Assembly: GCA_037176705.1 (NCBI GenBank)
Contig: CM073886.1
Span: forward strand, 89,873,501-89,937,500
Origin: Molossus alvarezi
Lineage: Eukaryota; Chordata; Mammalia; Chiroptera; Molossidae
Length of the DNA: 64,000 nucleotides
Direction: 5' to 3'
How positions within the stretch are numbered: position 1 is the first letter of the stretch; each line of letters begins with the position of its first letter. Shown here one piece after another: positions 36,735 through 48,465 of this stretch. Both the position numbers and the translations under genes were made by a program. The notes below the pieces were generated by a model. That model was not told where the DNA came from and did not search any database. It saw only the letters and a list, made by a program, of their open reading frames with translations.

Positions 36735-36855
36735 ACATCTCATTTAGCATAACAACAATCCTATGACATAATAGCGTTGGTCCCATTTTATATATGTGAC
36801 AACAGAGGTTAAGAAAAATGAATTGATATCTTCACAGTTTCAAAATGAGTGGTGA
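36735..36855 (-). mobile_element. MIR/L2-class fragment
   Basis: 'acaacaatcctatgacata', 'gtcccattttatatatgtg' and 'acagaggttaagaaaa' are the reverse-oriented MIR-type blocks. Confidence 0.6.
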
Positions 36856-36884
36856 TCTCATCAGTAAAAAATAATAATTTTCAA

Positions 36885-37350
36885 ATGAATAAATAACTAT
36901 ATTTTTTAGGGGAATGCTAACTGCTGTAACAAATACACCTCAAGTTTTTAAATCTTAAACACAATAGAAATTTATTTCTCGCATGTTAACTTTTCACGGG
37001 GAGTGTTCCTAGTTGTTAAACGACTCTCCTCGCCATGGCTCAGACATCGGGGTTTCTCCCATTTGGGAGTTCTCTCACCCCCTAAGGCCTGGAAGTCATT
37101 TCTCTCAAGCTAGCACAAGGGGAAAGAGAGCATGGAAGAGGCATAATGATTTCTGAAAAGCCTTGGCTCGGCAGACATCGCTTCTGCTGACATTCCCTTG
37201 GGAAGAACATGACATGGCCACATCCAGATGCAGGGGGTGCTGGGAAATAGCATGTCTGGCCAGGCAGCTGCTCCCCAGTAATAACTCTATTCTATGTAAG
37301 GGGGATACAATGTCAACATAACACAGTGGATCAAATACAGCATCTGAAAC
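36885..37350. mobile_element. Ancient interspersed repeat, family not assigned
   Basis: 'tgctgtaacaaatacacctc', 'gaaatttatttctcgcatg', 'ggaagaacatgacatggcca' and 'gggtgctgggaaatagcatg' recall a common ancient mammalian repeat (MER/MLT class) I know by pattern but cannot name safely. Confidence 0.45.
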
Positions 37351-37819
37351 ATGACGAACATTATTTGATTTTGCGCGTTTCTATTATTTCCTTCTTATTT
37401 CATAAAATTTCTCCAAATTAAAACTCCATTTCTCTTACCTATCATTGTCTGTATTTCTTGCCAAAGGAATTTCAGATCACTCTATTCCAGGGTCTTAAAC
37501 AACTATCTTCATGGGCCAAGATCATTGTGCTACACCGAGTCTGACAAGAAAAGACCAGGAGCAATAGAGCCAGTTCAATTCCTAGCCTGAAGCTTATGCT
37601 TTTGTTACGTGTGTGCTTTCTGTACTTCAAATATTGATAATGGCCAGCAAATGAGCTCATCTTTTTTAAAAAGAATCAAAGCCTTATACTGGCCATGAAC
37701 TACAGGGGTTCTGCATTCAATGGCTAATATTAAGCCACAGGAAAACATACTAACCGTCTGGATGTGGAATTCAGTTAAATGAATAATTTAACAAGACCAC
37801 ACACACAATCCATGACCCC

Positions 37820-38290
37820 TGTTTCAGTTCTCTTTGCTGTGTAAGAAACCACATCAAAACAGTGGCTTTAAATGAGAACCATGTTATTACCCTCATAACT
37901 GGGCTCCTCTGGGTGGTTCAGCTTTACCTGACGTCCGCTGGGGCTGCGGTCATCTGGGGGCTTGACGGAACTGAACATCCACTCTCTCACGTGACTGGTG
38001 CCTTTGTGGAGACAGCTGGAATACTGGGACAGTCGGGTGCTTTCTGTCTCCCTATGTAGTGTCAAAAGCCTCTCCCTTTTCCTATGGCCTCTCCATGCGG
38101 TCTCTCCGCGTGGTCTCTCCAGCAGGGTGACCACACTTCTACAGCAGCTCAGGATTCCCCAAAGCACAGAAATGGAAGCTGCCAAGTCCTCTCAAGACTT
38201 AGTCCCAGGACTAGCATAAGGTCATTTCTGCCCAATTCTATTAGTTGAAGTGAGGCCCTGGTCCATCCCGGGTTCAATGGGCTGGGGACA
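37820..38290. mobile_element. Ancient interspersed repeat, family not assigned
   Basis: 'ttgctgtgtaagaaaccac', 'ggctgcggtcatctgggggc', 'tatggcctctccatgcggtc' and 'ggtccatcccgggttcaatg' fit another old repeat of the 'gctgtgtaacaaa' type. The antisense open frame at 37868-38185 follows from this repeat and is not a gene. Confidence 0.45.
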
Positions 38291-38348
38291 TAAAAGGATG
38301 AGTACCAGGAGGTACGGCCCATGGGGTACCAGCAAGGAAGCTCTTACC

Positions 38349-38432
38349 ACATCTCTGTCTCAACACTAAGAATAAGCACCAGGGATGGTCACATCTCTAA
38401 CTCAACACTAAGAATAAGCACCAGGGATGGTC
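38349..38432 (+). repeat. 42-bp tandem duplication
   Basis: Two adjacent 42-bp units (38349-38390 and 38391-38432) beginning 'acatctct' and ending 'accagggatggtc'. They differ at two bases ('gt' versus 'aa'). Confidence 0.93.
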
Positions 38433-40654
38433 AAGGTCTAGAAGAATCAGGATGAACTGCTATGAAATTTGATGGACTTAGCTTCTCATCTTTTCCTTTC
38501 ATTTGACTCTCTCCTGAGAGCCCGTGTCACGGGGCAGCACTGCGGCTCCACAGCAATTCCGATGCCAGAGTGAGAAGGGCAAATGGTGGGCATCTGAATG
38601 GCGATGATACAGCTTCATTTCCTGTATTTAGAGATGGTTCTATCCCTGTTCTACTCCTAGATAACTGAAGGAACGTCATTAACAAAGCAGACAAAATGTA
38701 GAACTAGGGGATGAAGAGGGTCAGATAGTCAAATAATCTCATAGCAAATGCGGCAGGGGGCCATGGAGTGATGTTAGAGGCTGGGGTGGCAGTTAGGGAG
38801 TGCCAGTGTAAGCTAGGCTAGAACAGACGCATTTTGGATCTGATGTAAACACAGTGGGCTTTGGGGGGGGGGGCGGCGGGACAAAACAGATGTATTGAAG
38901 AAAATTTATAATGTATGACCCCTTTGATTTGATGACCTGTGGCTTTAAGAAGGGAGGAGGAATAACAGTGCAGGAGCTTGGAGGCTGGGTGAATGAGTTC
39001 TATCAGGTACCAAGAAAGGACAAAGAATAGGATGTATAATTTGGGGTAAATGTTGGAGATTTCTCTTTTGAACACACAGAATTTGGGGTGTTTGTAGGTG
39101 ATCTAATGAAATACAGTGGCCAATTGGATACGTACAAATTCTCTGTGGTGCGCATTTGTTTTAGTTTTTCCTTATCTCCCTTTCTTTCTGATTTATTTCC
39201 ATTGACTATGTCTCCTGTGTTGTGTAGATGGAAAATATTATACTGAATGATTCCTGATAAGAGACAGCTCACCTCCCAATACAACACTTTAGAAGACCAG
39301 ATGTTTGCTTTCCTAGCCCCCTGACAGCAAGGATATGTACACATAAGCTGGGTTTGACCAGTCAAATACACCGATCTGAGACTGAATTAGGAATGAGTGA
39401 TGCAAAGAAGCGAGGACAGTGCAGGGTGCCTTCTGAAGGTAGCCACAGACCTGCTTTACCAGGGACAGCGCTGACAGAGCAGGCTGCTTGGGGACAGTGC
39501 TTGGGGACAGCAGGGACCTCTCTGGACTGAGGTGGTGGCTTAGCTTTGGCCTCCCTTTCTTCCAGCACATTCATCTAGTCTTGTTTTGCAACAATTCTGA
39601 GAGGTACACATTGTCTCTTTGATCATTTACATTGCTGTTCAAGTTAACCTCTGTGGCTTGCCGCTTAGATCCTCAGCCAGCACCTACTCTGAAGCCTGAA
39701 GGAGGGACTTGGGAAGTCATCAGAGAAAAGACAAAGGTGGGAAGCCCTGCTGGTCAGCATATCACAGTTCCCCGATATCTGCTGCCTCTCACATCTAATC
39801 AGTGCTCTGTCGTGCAGAAGGCACGACTCCTTGATGGTTGGTACTACAAGACTTAGCCCTATGCCGCACGCTGTCCTGGGCTTTGTTGCATGTCTAAGAC
39901 TTTTCAACTACGCTGAAGCATCTCATAGTATTTCTTGCCTCTTCTGTCCTTCCCCAGAGTAGCTAGCAATGCACTAACATGTAATATTCAGTAAGTACCT
40001 GACCAAGATGGCTTATATATATATGTAGAACCAACACTAAGTTTTTATGCCTGAAACATCAGACCAATTCTTACCATAGGTTATGGTATATTTGCCTTAC
40101 CATAGCTTTTTCCTTGTTGCTCTAGTTTTTCTCAGAAAAGAAGACGGACACTGAAATTTGAGGACTTAATGGAGTTTGCCAACTTCAGTTTTCTGGTGTC
40201 CGTGAAGCCCAACCTGTGTACCTCTAGTCTATAGAATCGGATGGAAGTTTCAGTGACAATTCTACTTTGTTAACAATCTTAGGATCCTGTTACCCATTGT
40301 AATTGCTCAAATGGAGTTTTAATTAGCTGCTTTAAATGACTTTGCTCTTTTATTAAAAGCTGTGTGTTTTAGTTTAAAATATGGGTCATTTGTGTTTCAT
40401 ACAATGGGAAATGAGTATATATTTTAGAAGTTTAACTCAGTCATTTCTGTACTCTGGTTGATTTCTGAAACATGAATGCGTCAATACTTCTGTGGATTCA
40501 ATGGTGTTATTTATTACATTTTCCTGGTTTTTAAGCACTGTTAATTCTTTCATGGGCTTTTCACAGTTTCAATTTATTTCTGGTAACTGCAACAAGTTAA
40601 TCAGCTGTGTTTATGATTATATGCAGTTTTAGAAAGGAGAACTGACTTAGTACA
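38433..40654. other. Unassigned intergenic DNA
   Basis: No supportable gene. It includes an 11-base G run (38863-38873) and a 13-bp tandem repeat 'tgcttggggacag' at 39485-39510. Short ORFs near 39000-39570 overlap in several frames without domains. Confidence 0.45.
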
Positions 40655-41983
40655 TTATGTGTCAGAAAAAAATGGAGACATTCTGGGTACAGATTTGCCT
40701 TCCCTGCATGCAGCGCTTCTACCTAAACTACCACCCGGGCACTTCCAGAACGCCTCACACATCTGCCGCGGTCTGCACGGCCCTGCTTCTGACCGAGGAA
40801 GGCACTTCACAGCAAACCAAGTGTGGCAATGGGCCCATACTCATGATGTACTGGTTTTACCATGTTCCCCACCATCCTGAAGCAACTGGCTTGATAGAAC
40901 AATGGAATGGTCTTTTGAAGACTCAGTTGCAGCACCAGCTGGATGGCAAAGTTCTCCAGGAGATGGTATATGCTCTGACTTAGTGTCCAATATATGGTTC
41001 TTTTTTTCCTACAGCCCGGATTCATGGGTCCAGGATTCAAGGGTGGAAATGGGAGTGGCACCAGTCACCATTACCCTGGTAACTGACTAGCAAAAGGTTT
41101 GCTTCCTATCCCTGTGACCTTATCCTCTCGTGGCCTAGAGGTCTTAGTTCCAAAGTGAGGAAGACTTCCACCAAGAGACACAATAATGATTCCATTGAAT
41201 TAGAAGTGACAACTGCCACCCAGTCACTCCGGGCTCCTTATCCCTCTAAATAAACAGGCGGAAAATAGTTACTGTGCTGGCTGGGGTCATTGATCCTGAT
41301 CACCAAAGAGACATTGAACTGCTTTGCCACAGTGGAGGAAAGGAAGAGTATCTGGAATACAGGAGATCCCTTAGGACATCGATTAGTATTACCAGGTCCT
41401 GTGATTAAAGTCAATGAAAAACTACTACTAGCCTATCCAGGAAAAGATACTAATGGCCCAGATCCTCAGGAAAGAAGATTTGGTTCACCCCACCAGGCAA
41501 AAAACCATGACCAGATGAGGTGTTTGCTGAGAGAAAAAGAAATGTGGAATAGACCGTGGAAGACAATAGTTATAAAGACTAGCTGCAACCATGTGACCAG
41601 TTATAAAAACAAGCACTGTAATTGGCATGAGTATTTCTTCCTTATTTTGTTATTGATATGTTTGAGTGTGTGTGAGTAGCAAATATCTTTGTTTTCCTCC
41701 CTTTCTTATCCCCTAATCATGTAGTATAAGATGTACTGAAATAATGTCATAGTTTTTAAGTATTGTTAAATTTATATCATAGTATTTCAGTTACTGGAGA
41801 TCAAGAAGAATAAACATCACCAAGGACTTTACACCCTTTTCTGGGGAAAGGGTTAGTACATTTGGGGTGTCTGTGGGATGGTGGTATCATGTTAAGCATA
41901 ACTCTGACCTTATTATCTTTATTTGGAAATTAAGCATGATTTAAGAAAGTGAAAATGGGTGTCAAGTTGACAAGGGGTGAACC
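40655..41983 (+). mobile_element. ERV-L internal remnant: integrase and dUTPase-like region
   Basis: An ancient endogenous retrovirus-like (ERV-L) pol 3' part. The open frame 40657-40983 shows an integrase core ending with the motif 'GLIEQWNGLLKTQ'. A parallel frame carries 'DRGRHFTANQVWQWAH', so the two halves of the integrase now lie in different frames (frameshift near 40840). After a stop at 40981, related sequence continues in broken frames, including 'WNTGDPLGHRLVLPG' at about 41356-41400. This matches the dUTPase-like region that ERV-L elements carry after integrase. There are multiple stops and shifts. No gag, protease or RT is seen upstream, so the copy is 5'-truncated. It is a molecular fossil with no intact gene. 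Confidence 0.82.
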
Positions 41984-42384
41984 TGTGATGGTTAAGTTTG
42001 TGTGGCAACTTGATTGTACCACAGTGCCCAGATATCTGGTCAAACGTTATTCTGGATGCTTCTGTGAGGGTGTTATTGGATGAGATTAACATATAGATTA
42101 GTGGACTTTGAGTAAAGCAAATTGCCTACCATAATATGGGTGGGCCTTATCACACTGATTAAAGGCCTGAATAGAACAAAAAAACTGATGTCCCTGGAGC
42201 AAGAGGGAAATCTGCAGCAGACTGCCTTTGGACTTGAACTGTAACATTAGCCCTTCCCTGGGTATCCAGTCTCTACTCTATAGATTTTGGACTTACCGAC
42301 CTCCATAATTGTGGCATCCAATTTCTTAAAATAAACATATATATCCTATTGGTTCTGTTTATCAGGAGAACCCCAACTAACAGA
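41984..42384 (+). mobile_element. MLT2-type LTR (3' LTR of the ERV-L)
   Basis: It begins 'tgtgatggttaagtttgtgt', with 'gcccagatatctggtcaaac', 'tgtgagggtgttattggatg' and 'aggcctgaatagaacaaaaa', and ends 'tatcctattggttctgttt' to 'aaccccaactaaca'. It lies directly after the ERV-L pol remnant, as expected of its 3' LTR. Confidence 0.88.
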
Positions 42385-42692
42385 TGACCAGATCACTTGT
42401 TAATAGCTGCCATAAGTGTTTTGGTTAGAAAGATATATTAAAGGAATAGACAGACCAGACTTCCAGTTCTGAACACATGGCAAACTGAGCTAACCACCCC
42501 CAACTTCCAATAAATCTTTATAAAAATGCTACACAAAACATAACAGAAAAATACTGAACTTAAAAAAATTACCAAGAATGCAGCACAGAGAAATAAGATC
42601 ATGGAAAACTAGAACTATAGATTAATAGACACAAGGGATAGAATGAAAAGGCCACTTACATTTAATAGGCGTTCCAAAATTAAAGTCTAGGA

Positions 42693-42904
42693 CAGAGATT
42701 GGCAAGTTTCATCTGTAAAGAAACAAATAGTAAATCTATTAGTCTTCGTGGGACATATAATCTGTCAAAAGTACTCATCTTTACAGTTGTAGTGCAGAAG
42801 CAGCCGTAGACAGATACATAAATAAATGAACATGGCTGTGTTCCAATAAAACTTTATTTGCAAAAACGGACAGTGGCCAGATTTGGCCCATTAACTGACC
42901 CCTA
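42693..42904 (+). mobile_element. hAT-Charlie MITE (MER1-type)
   Basis: It starts 'cagagattggcaagtttcat', carries 'gctgtgttccaataaaactt' and 'gccagatttggccc', and ends 'actgacccct'. Eight-base flanks 'gtctagga' (42685-42692) and 'gtccagaa' (42905-42912) agree at six of eight positions, a likely remnant of the hAT 8-bp duplication. Confidence 0.85.
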
Positions 42905-42976
42905 GTCCAGAAATAATGGATGAAAGCCAATATTTGAGAAAAGGGAATTTTCCGGAATTTTTAAGTGCTTAATTTT

Positions 42977-43204
42977 ATTTTAAATCCTCACCAGAGAGTA
43001 TTTTTTAGATAGAGTGGGAGGGAGGGCGAGAGTGAAAGAGAAACATCCACGTGAGAGAGTCACATCGACTGATTGCATCTTGCACGACCCTGACCAGTGC
43101 CGGGGACTGAACTACAACCAAGGAATGTGCCCTTGACCAGAATTGAACCCATGACTTTGGTCCGAGGGCCGACACTCTAACCCCTGAGCCAAACCAGCCA
43201 GGGC
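42977..43204 (-). mobile_element. VES SINE (reverse orientation)
   Basis: In reverse complement: 'gccctggctggtttggctca', VES body and 'ggtgaggatttaaaataaa' tail. Target-site duplications 'taagtgcttaatttt' (42962-42976) and 'taaatgcttaatttt' (43205-43219). Confidence 0.95.
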
Positions 43205-43824
43205 TAAATGCTTAATTTTTAGGTTTGAGAAGCATACTGAATCTCAAGTGAGATAAATATAAATATAGCATACTGAATCACATTTTAATGAAACTTAAAA
43301 ATGCCAGAATCAAGAGAAAAAATTTTATAAACAACCAGAGAGAACAGAGTTATCTATAAAAGAATAGCCGATAGCACATTTCTCATCTGCAGCAAATGGA
43401 ATGCAAAAAAAAACAATAAAATCAAATCTTCACAGGGCTGAGGGGAAAAAGCAGGCAACCCATAATTCTATACTCTGAAAAATTATCATTCAAGAGTGAG
43501 GCCAAAATAAAGACATTTTGAAACAAAAACTGAAATAATTTTTAACTCATACGCCCTCAGGTCTAGTAGAAGGCATACTTCAGAAAGAAGGAAATTCAAC
43601 CCAAAGGAAGGAGTTGGGTGTAACGCTGAGCAAAGAGACCCATTTTCTGTGAGTAAATAAAATATGCTTTAATAATAATAACTGGTGTTGACAGTCTTAA
43701 AAATAAGATGAGACTACAATTAGAGGCAACAATAATTTAGATTTTGTTAAGTCCAGTGTACATATCTAAATTTTAAAAATAAAATGTTTAACTTTCAAAA
43801 CCAGTAAAAAGTAATGCTTCATCT

Positions 43825-43915
43825 TGGACTTTCTACCCTCTGGAACTATGAAATAAAAGTATCTGTTGTGTAAGCCACTCAGTCTGGTATTCTATGATAG
43901 CAGCCTGAACTAAGA
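43825..43915 (+). mobile_element. MLT1/THE-type LTR 3' fragment
   Basis: 'actttctaccctctggaact', 'atgaaataaaagtatctg', 'gtaagccactcagtctggta' and 'tagcagcctgaactaag' are the 3' end of a MaLR LTR. Confidence 0.75.
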
Positions 43916-44461
43916 GAGCTGGGAAGAGCTAATTATTTCAGAAAGACTTTACCAGTTGATAGTGTCTCATAGGATCACTGTTGATCAAGAGTTAATTTTT
44001 TCCAATTCAAGAAGGGTGCTAGGAAACTGATTAATGATGCACAAGCACAAATAAAATGCATTAATGTACAGTGATTAGTACAGGTATATTTTCTATTACT
44101 GCAATTACCACCTGTATTGCCTTACCTGTCTTTTTTAGTCTACCACCACCCAAAGACTAAGCTGTATGAGGCCTTCACTTGTAATTGGATTATGTTTCTG
44201 TGCAAAGGGAAACTAGCTAATAAAGTGGAAAAGGCAAAGATTTATGAGTGATAAATTGGTTAAGGGAAAAAATTCCATGAGAAGTCAAGAGACAATAGGA
44301 AATACCTCAGATAGCCAGATTAACCTTAAACAGGTAGAGAGACAGCTTCTCCACTAAGAAGTGCAGAAGGATGTATGTGACTATAGAGATGTTTATGTAT
44401 GGAATGGGGTGGGGCAATTAGTTGAGGGGTTCCCACCTGTCATCGTGTGTTTGCTTTTAAG
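43916..44461. other. Unassigned intergenic DNA
   Basis: No gene or recognisable repeat was seen. Confidence 0.5.
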
Positions 44462-44585
44462 TTATCCCAAGAATATAACCTCTAAGAAGGCAGATATTTG
44501 TCTATCGTGTCACCATTATATTCTCAATATCTAAAACAGGGTCAGGTACATGTAAATATACAGTAATTATTTGTTAAATATGTTA
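44462..44585 (+). mobile_element. LINE L2 3' end
   Basis: 'taagaaggcagatatttgtc', 'attatattctcaatatctaa' and 'acagggtcaggtacatg', ending 'cagtaattatttgttaaat', match the forward L2 3' terminus. Confidence 0.75.
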
Positions 44586-45660
44586 GCTGAGCTGTTGATG
44601 CTGAGATGGAGAGTGGAAGAGGGAGGAACAGAGAGCTTACGGAAGTAAGCAAGTTAGCAGAGGGTAATGGGACTTGACAAATGAGCTCAAGGACCGACTA
44701 TCTCTCACATCAAACCTTGGTAACAGGGTTGTGGGGAGGAAGTAGCTGTTTACAACAGAAATCACAATCTTTCAAACAGGAAGTGCTAGAAGGCCCTTCC
44801 AAGGACCTTTTCAGATATAATATCTTAGAGGCAGAGAGGAAGAAGCCACGCTTTAAGGAGAAGTGGAACCACCTTAACCACCAGCTAATGCAGTTGTCTT
44901 AGGAAGCCAATGAAACACGAAGCGGCAGCTCAGGGAGCCTGAAGAAGCCTGGAGACATGTGTTAAGCCAGTTATTAGAGTCTTGGGATTTTAGGCTTAGG
45001 CAGTATCTTTATCCCATATACAGGTCTGGATTACTACTCAACAACCTTCCTTTTTTAATACTCAGTATTGAATTATAAAGACTTGTCCTTACACCTGCCT
45101 ATTTCCAAGAATAGAGAGTATCTGTAGACTACAGTAGTTTTGGTTAAGTTGATGGCTACCTTTTAAGTGAGTCACCTAAAACCCCTTCCTGAACATCAGA
45201 AAATGTCCTGGTCTCAGCAGTATTGCACTAACAAATCATTTTCTAGGTGGATTAACTCCTGGGACGATTTTTCCAAATGTCTACTCAGACCTATCTTTAA
45301 TGAGAAATTTCAAAGGGTGATGTTCTTTCACCTTAGCAGAAGGAGGTTTATGGTTAAAACATCTTCATTTTCATTTTTTTCAGACCCAAGAAATCCAGTT
45401 CAGTGTTGCCACCCAGTGATCATATTTTAATTATTTTCCTTTCATGCTCAACTTTTTATAAAATTTAGATATTTCCCAGACAGAATATCCTAACTCTCTG
45501 TCAGAATAAGATATTATAGAACTTGACAAATTTAAGAGAAGTGGTTATTTTTTATTCATATTCAAGATTATAATTGGTTTCTGGTTAAGAAATGCTGAGT
45601 AAGCAGTATTAGGCCATCCCATTAGAAACAGATGTTTTATTTTTCAAAAGAATCACATTT
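44586..45660. other. Unassigned intergenic DNA
   Basis: No gene. Two short forward ORFs (44681-44902, 45167-45430) have no recognisable domain. Confidence 0.5.
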
Positions 45661-45910
45661 GTTTTTTTGTTTTTGTCTTTTTATCCTCACTCAAGGACAT
45701 TTTTCTATTTTTTGTTCAGGTAGAGTAGGAGGGAGAGAGAGAGGAAAAGAGAGAGAGAGAGACATCGATGTGAGAGGGACACATCAAGTGGTTGCCAACC
45801 AGGGCCGAGAACAAACTGCAACTGAAGTTCGCGCCCTTAGCAGGAACCGAACCCTGGTCTCTCCGGACCGCAGGCCGATGCTCTAACCACTGAGCCAAAC
45901 CCGCCAGGGC
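45661..45910 (-). mobile_element. VES SINE (reverse orientation)
   Basis: In reverse complement: 'gccctggcgggtttggctca', B box 'gggttcggttcc', GA-rich body (CT-rich in sense) and 'gagtgaggataaaaagac' tail. Flanks share 'tcacatt' (45653-45659, 45911-45917). The forward open frame across it is an artefact. Confidence 0.94.
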
Positions 45911-47337
45911 TCACATTAGGTTTTGATTAACAGCTGAACACTTTTCAGGGGCAATACCAGTTTTAGCACCAGGATAAATGTGGGCAAATGGTATGGTGTT
46001 AGTTAATTACATATGCATAGTAAATAGCAGGGACCCAAGTCAAAATAGATCAAGGGAAAGCTAGGAGACTTGTCCCTATGTCCCCCTTACACACTTGAGA
46101 TACATAAGAGTACAGTTTTCTTATGTATGAAAGTGTCCTCGAATTACATCATCACAATGGCTTCATCCTCAGACAAGCTCTCTCCAGAAGCAGGAAAGAC
46201 GCCCCCAGTTGCTTCAGGTTTACACCATCTTTTGGCATCCATTCCCAGTAAGAAGAAAGAGAACCCTCTCCCCCCGCATCCATATTAATCTCTGAAAATA
46301 CTCCTCCTCACTCCCCTTGGGCTACATGTTCTCCCAGAGAATTCACTAAACCCAGGAATTCTGAGAAATGGGATCTGCCAGCCCAAGTCCTGCTACTTCC
46401 TTCCTAACCCCAGCCCGGTGATGGGAACGGTAGCGCTACATGACTGAGAGACCATTTCCAGAGGCTGAAGGCCCTCTTCTGGGTTGCAGCCTATGAACTT
46501 CTCATGGTGTCCTCACATAGTCGAAGGGACAGGGAACTCTCCTGGGCCTCTTTGATAGGGCATTAATGTCATTCAGAAGGGCAAAGACTCCCAAGGCCCT
46601 CACCTCCTAACACCATCACATTGGGGTGAGGATCTCCATATATGAATTTGAGGGGGACACAAACATTCAGACCATAGCACCTGGTCATTGATTCACTAGC
46701 CCATGCTGTGCTAGTCCCTCCCTTCCGCAGCTGATGTGTGACTTCCCTGTGCAGCAGGAAGGAGACATGCCGAGAAGGAGAAGTACAAAAGGTTTTCCAG
46801 GAAAGGGAAAGGGAAGAGAGAGCACTGGGCACAGAGAACTCTCAGACTGGGATGCTCTCTGCCATCCCAGCAGGAAGCTGCTGTCGACAGAACTACAACC
46901 ACAGGCAGAATTACCTTGGGCAGGAATCCCTAGGCCCCAGCTCCATCATCTTCCTCCGTCGCTGGCTGGGGGCCACCCAGAAAAAAGCGCGCCCTCAACT
47001 ACCATCCACTTGCCCAGGCATCGGCCCCAGGAAGATTGTGATTGTGGCTGAAAACTGCAGCTGACCCCGAGGGGAGAACTGGAGTCCGCGACTAATTCTA
47101 CTCCTTGAAGCGAGGCAATGAGACCTTCTCTGAAGGGGGATCTGTGTGTTATCTGCCACATCCTCCAAGATTCTGTTTAAGGGGAAATTTCTAAAACATT
47201 AGTGTCTTACCTCAAAGGAGACAGCTTGATTATGGTAGATAGATGGGAAAGAGGGACCAGGAGAACCTTCTCAATCACACCACATAGTGTTGCCTACTCA
47301 GCGCTCAGAGCCAGCCCTGCCCGACACCCCTGATTCC
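45911..47337. other. Unassigned intergenic DNA
   Basis: A moderately GC-rich stretch. Overlapping ORFs at 46569-47161 in four frames show low-complexity or chance composition and no domain. No splice-site-bounded exon could be argued for. Confidence 0.45.
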
Positions 47338-47345
47338 CTCTAGGA

Positions 47346-47569
47346 CAGTGGTTCTCAACCTTCCTAGTGCTGTGACCCTTTAATACAGTTCCTCATGTTG
47401 TGGTGACCCCCAACCATAAAATTATTTTTGTTGCTATGTCATAGCTGTGATTTTGCTACTCTTTTGAAATGCCATCGAAAATATGTGTTTTCCGATGGTC
47501 TTAGGCGACCCCTGTGAAAGGACCGTTTGACCTCCAAAGGGGTTGCGACCCACAGGTTGAGAACTTCTG
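47346..47569. mobile_element. SPIN-type non-autonomous hAT transposon
   Basis: Terminal inverted repeats 'cagtggttctcaaccttcct' and, in reverse complement, 'cagaagttctcaacctgtgg'. The inside carries 'ccataaaattatttttgttg', 'aaatatgtgttttccgatgg' and 'gcgacccctgtgaaagg', which I recognise as the SPIN ('Space Invaders') short element known from bats, murine rodents, tenrec, bushbaby and opossum. Eight-base flanks 'ctctagga' (47338-47345) and 'ctctggga' (47570-47577) differ at one base, as expected of a hAT duplication. At 224 bp it is the usual size for the non-autonomous form and has no coding capacity. Confidence 0.9.
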
Positions 47570-47764
47570 CTCTGGGACCTCGCAAACCAGGGATCCTCCA
47601 ACTTAGTCAAGTATATCCTCCTGTCCTTTCTGTGATTTTTCCAGGTATTGGTGTTTTTCCAGACCATGTCTAGCACATGGAAGATGGAAACAGGCTGGTG
47701 GCCCAAGAGAAGCCAATAGTGAGGAGTACTTACTGTTTGGTACAACTAACCAAGACTTGCTACA

Positions 47765-47880
47765 TAGTACAATTATGCCGTTTTACAGGTGAAGAAACTA
47801 AAGCTCAATAAGGATGATAAGCAAGGCCACTCAATTAGGAAATGGGAGTATTCCGGCTCTCTTGCCCTCCAGTCTGGAAC
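47765..47880 (-). mobile_element. MIR-type fragment
   Basis: 'ccgttttacaggtgaagaaa', 'ctaaagctcaataagg' and 'gcaaggccactcaattagg' are the reverse-oriented MIR core blocks. Confidence 0.65.
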
Positions 47881-48316
47881 CTTTCTATTGGCCATTCAGG
47901 AGAGTACATAAAATATTTTCCAGAAAGCTTTTCACTCAACATGGTTTTAAAAATATTTTGTGTTGAACTAAATGAACCTCTGGCTGTTCAGAATGTTTGG
48001 CTATTTGGAGTGGCCCATTCATTCCAAAAGGGTACTGGAGAGCTGAGATTTTATTCTCCCACAATTTGCACATAAGAGTTCAGCATGAGAACCATTCAAA
48101 GTGAGCTTTCTTTTGTAAAAATAGTTAACACATGTTAGTTAACTCTTGATGGCTAATCCCCTTGGAGCTTCAAAGGCTCTTTCTCGGTCTCTCCTCCCTC
48201 TGCCAAGTGGCATTATAATTTCAATTGACCTTGGCTATGACATTGAACAGTGTTCACTGTGAAGGCTGTGTTGACCGGAAGCATCTGATCCTCTGATATG
48301 TTATTCACACCATCTC
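47881..48316. other. Unassigned intergenic DNA
   Basis: No gene or recognisable repeat was seen. Confidence 0.5.
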
Positions 48317-48461
48317 CTCCTTGGTTGCGGTTCAGTCCCCGGCCCTGTTCAGGGTTGTGCGGGAGGCGACCAGTCGATGTTTCTCTCCACCCCCCTCCTT
48401 CCCACTCTATCTGAAGATAAATGGGGAAAAAATATCCTCGGGTGAGGATTTAAAAAAAAAA
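48317..48461 (+). mobile_element. VES SINE, 5'-truncated
   Basis: Only the body and tail remain: 'ttggttgcggttcagtcccc', 'gcgggaggcgaccagtcgat', 'ctatctgaagataaatggg' and 'tcgggtgaggatttaaaa'. The tRNA-like head is missing, so an intact internal promoter is absent. Confidence 0.9.
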
Positions 48462-48465
48462 CAAA

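Larger units (their letters stand above)
42420..43745 (+). mobile_element. Old L1/HAL1-like ORF1 region
   Basis: Words such as 'agaaataagatcatggaaaa', 'ccagagagaacagag', 'aattctatactctgaaaaat' and 'gaggccaaaataaagacatt' are worn L1 ORF1 sequence. It is interrupted by a Charlie element (42693-42904) and a VES (42977-43204). No frame remains. Confidence 0.65.
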
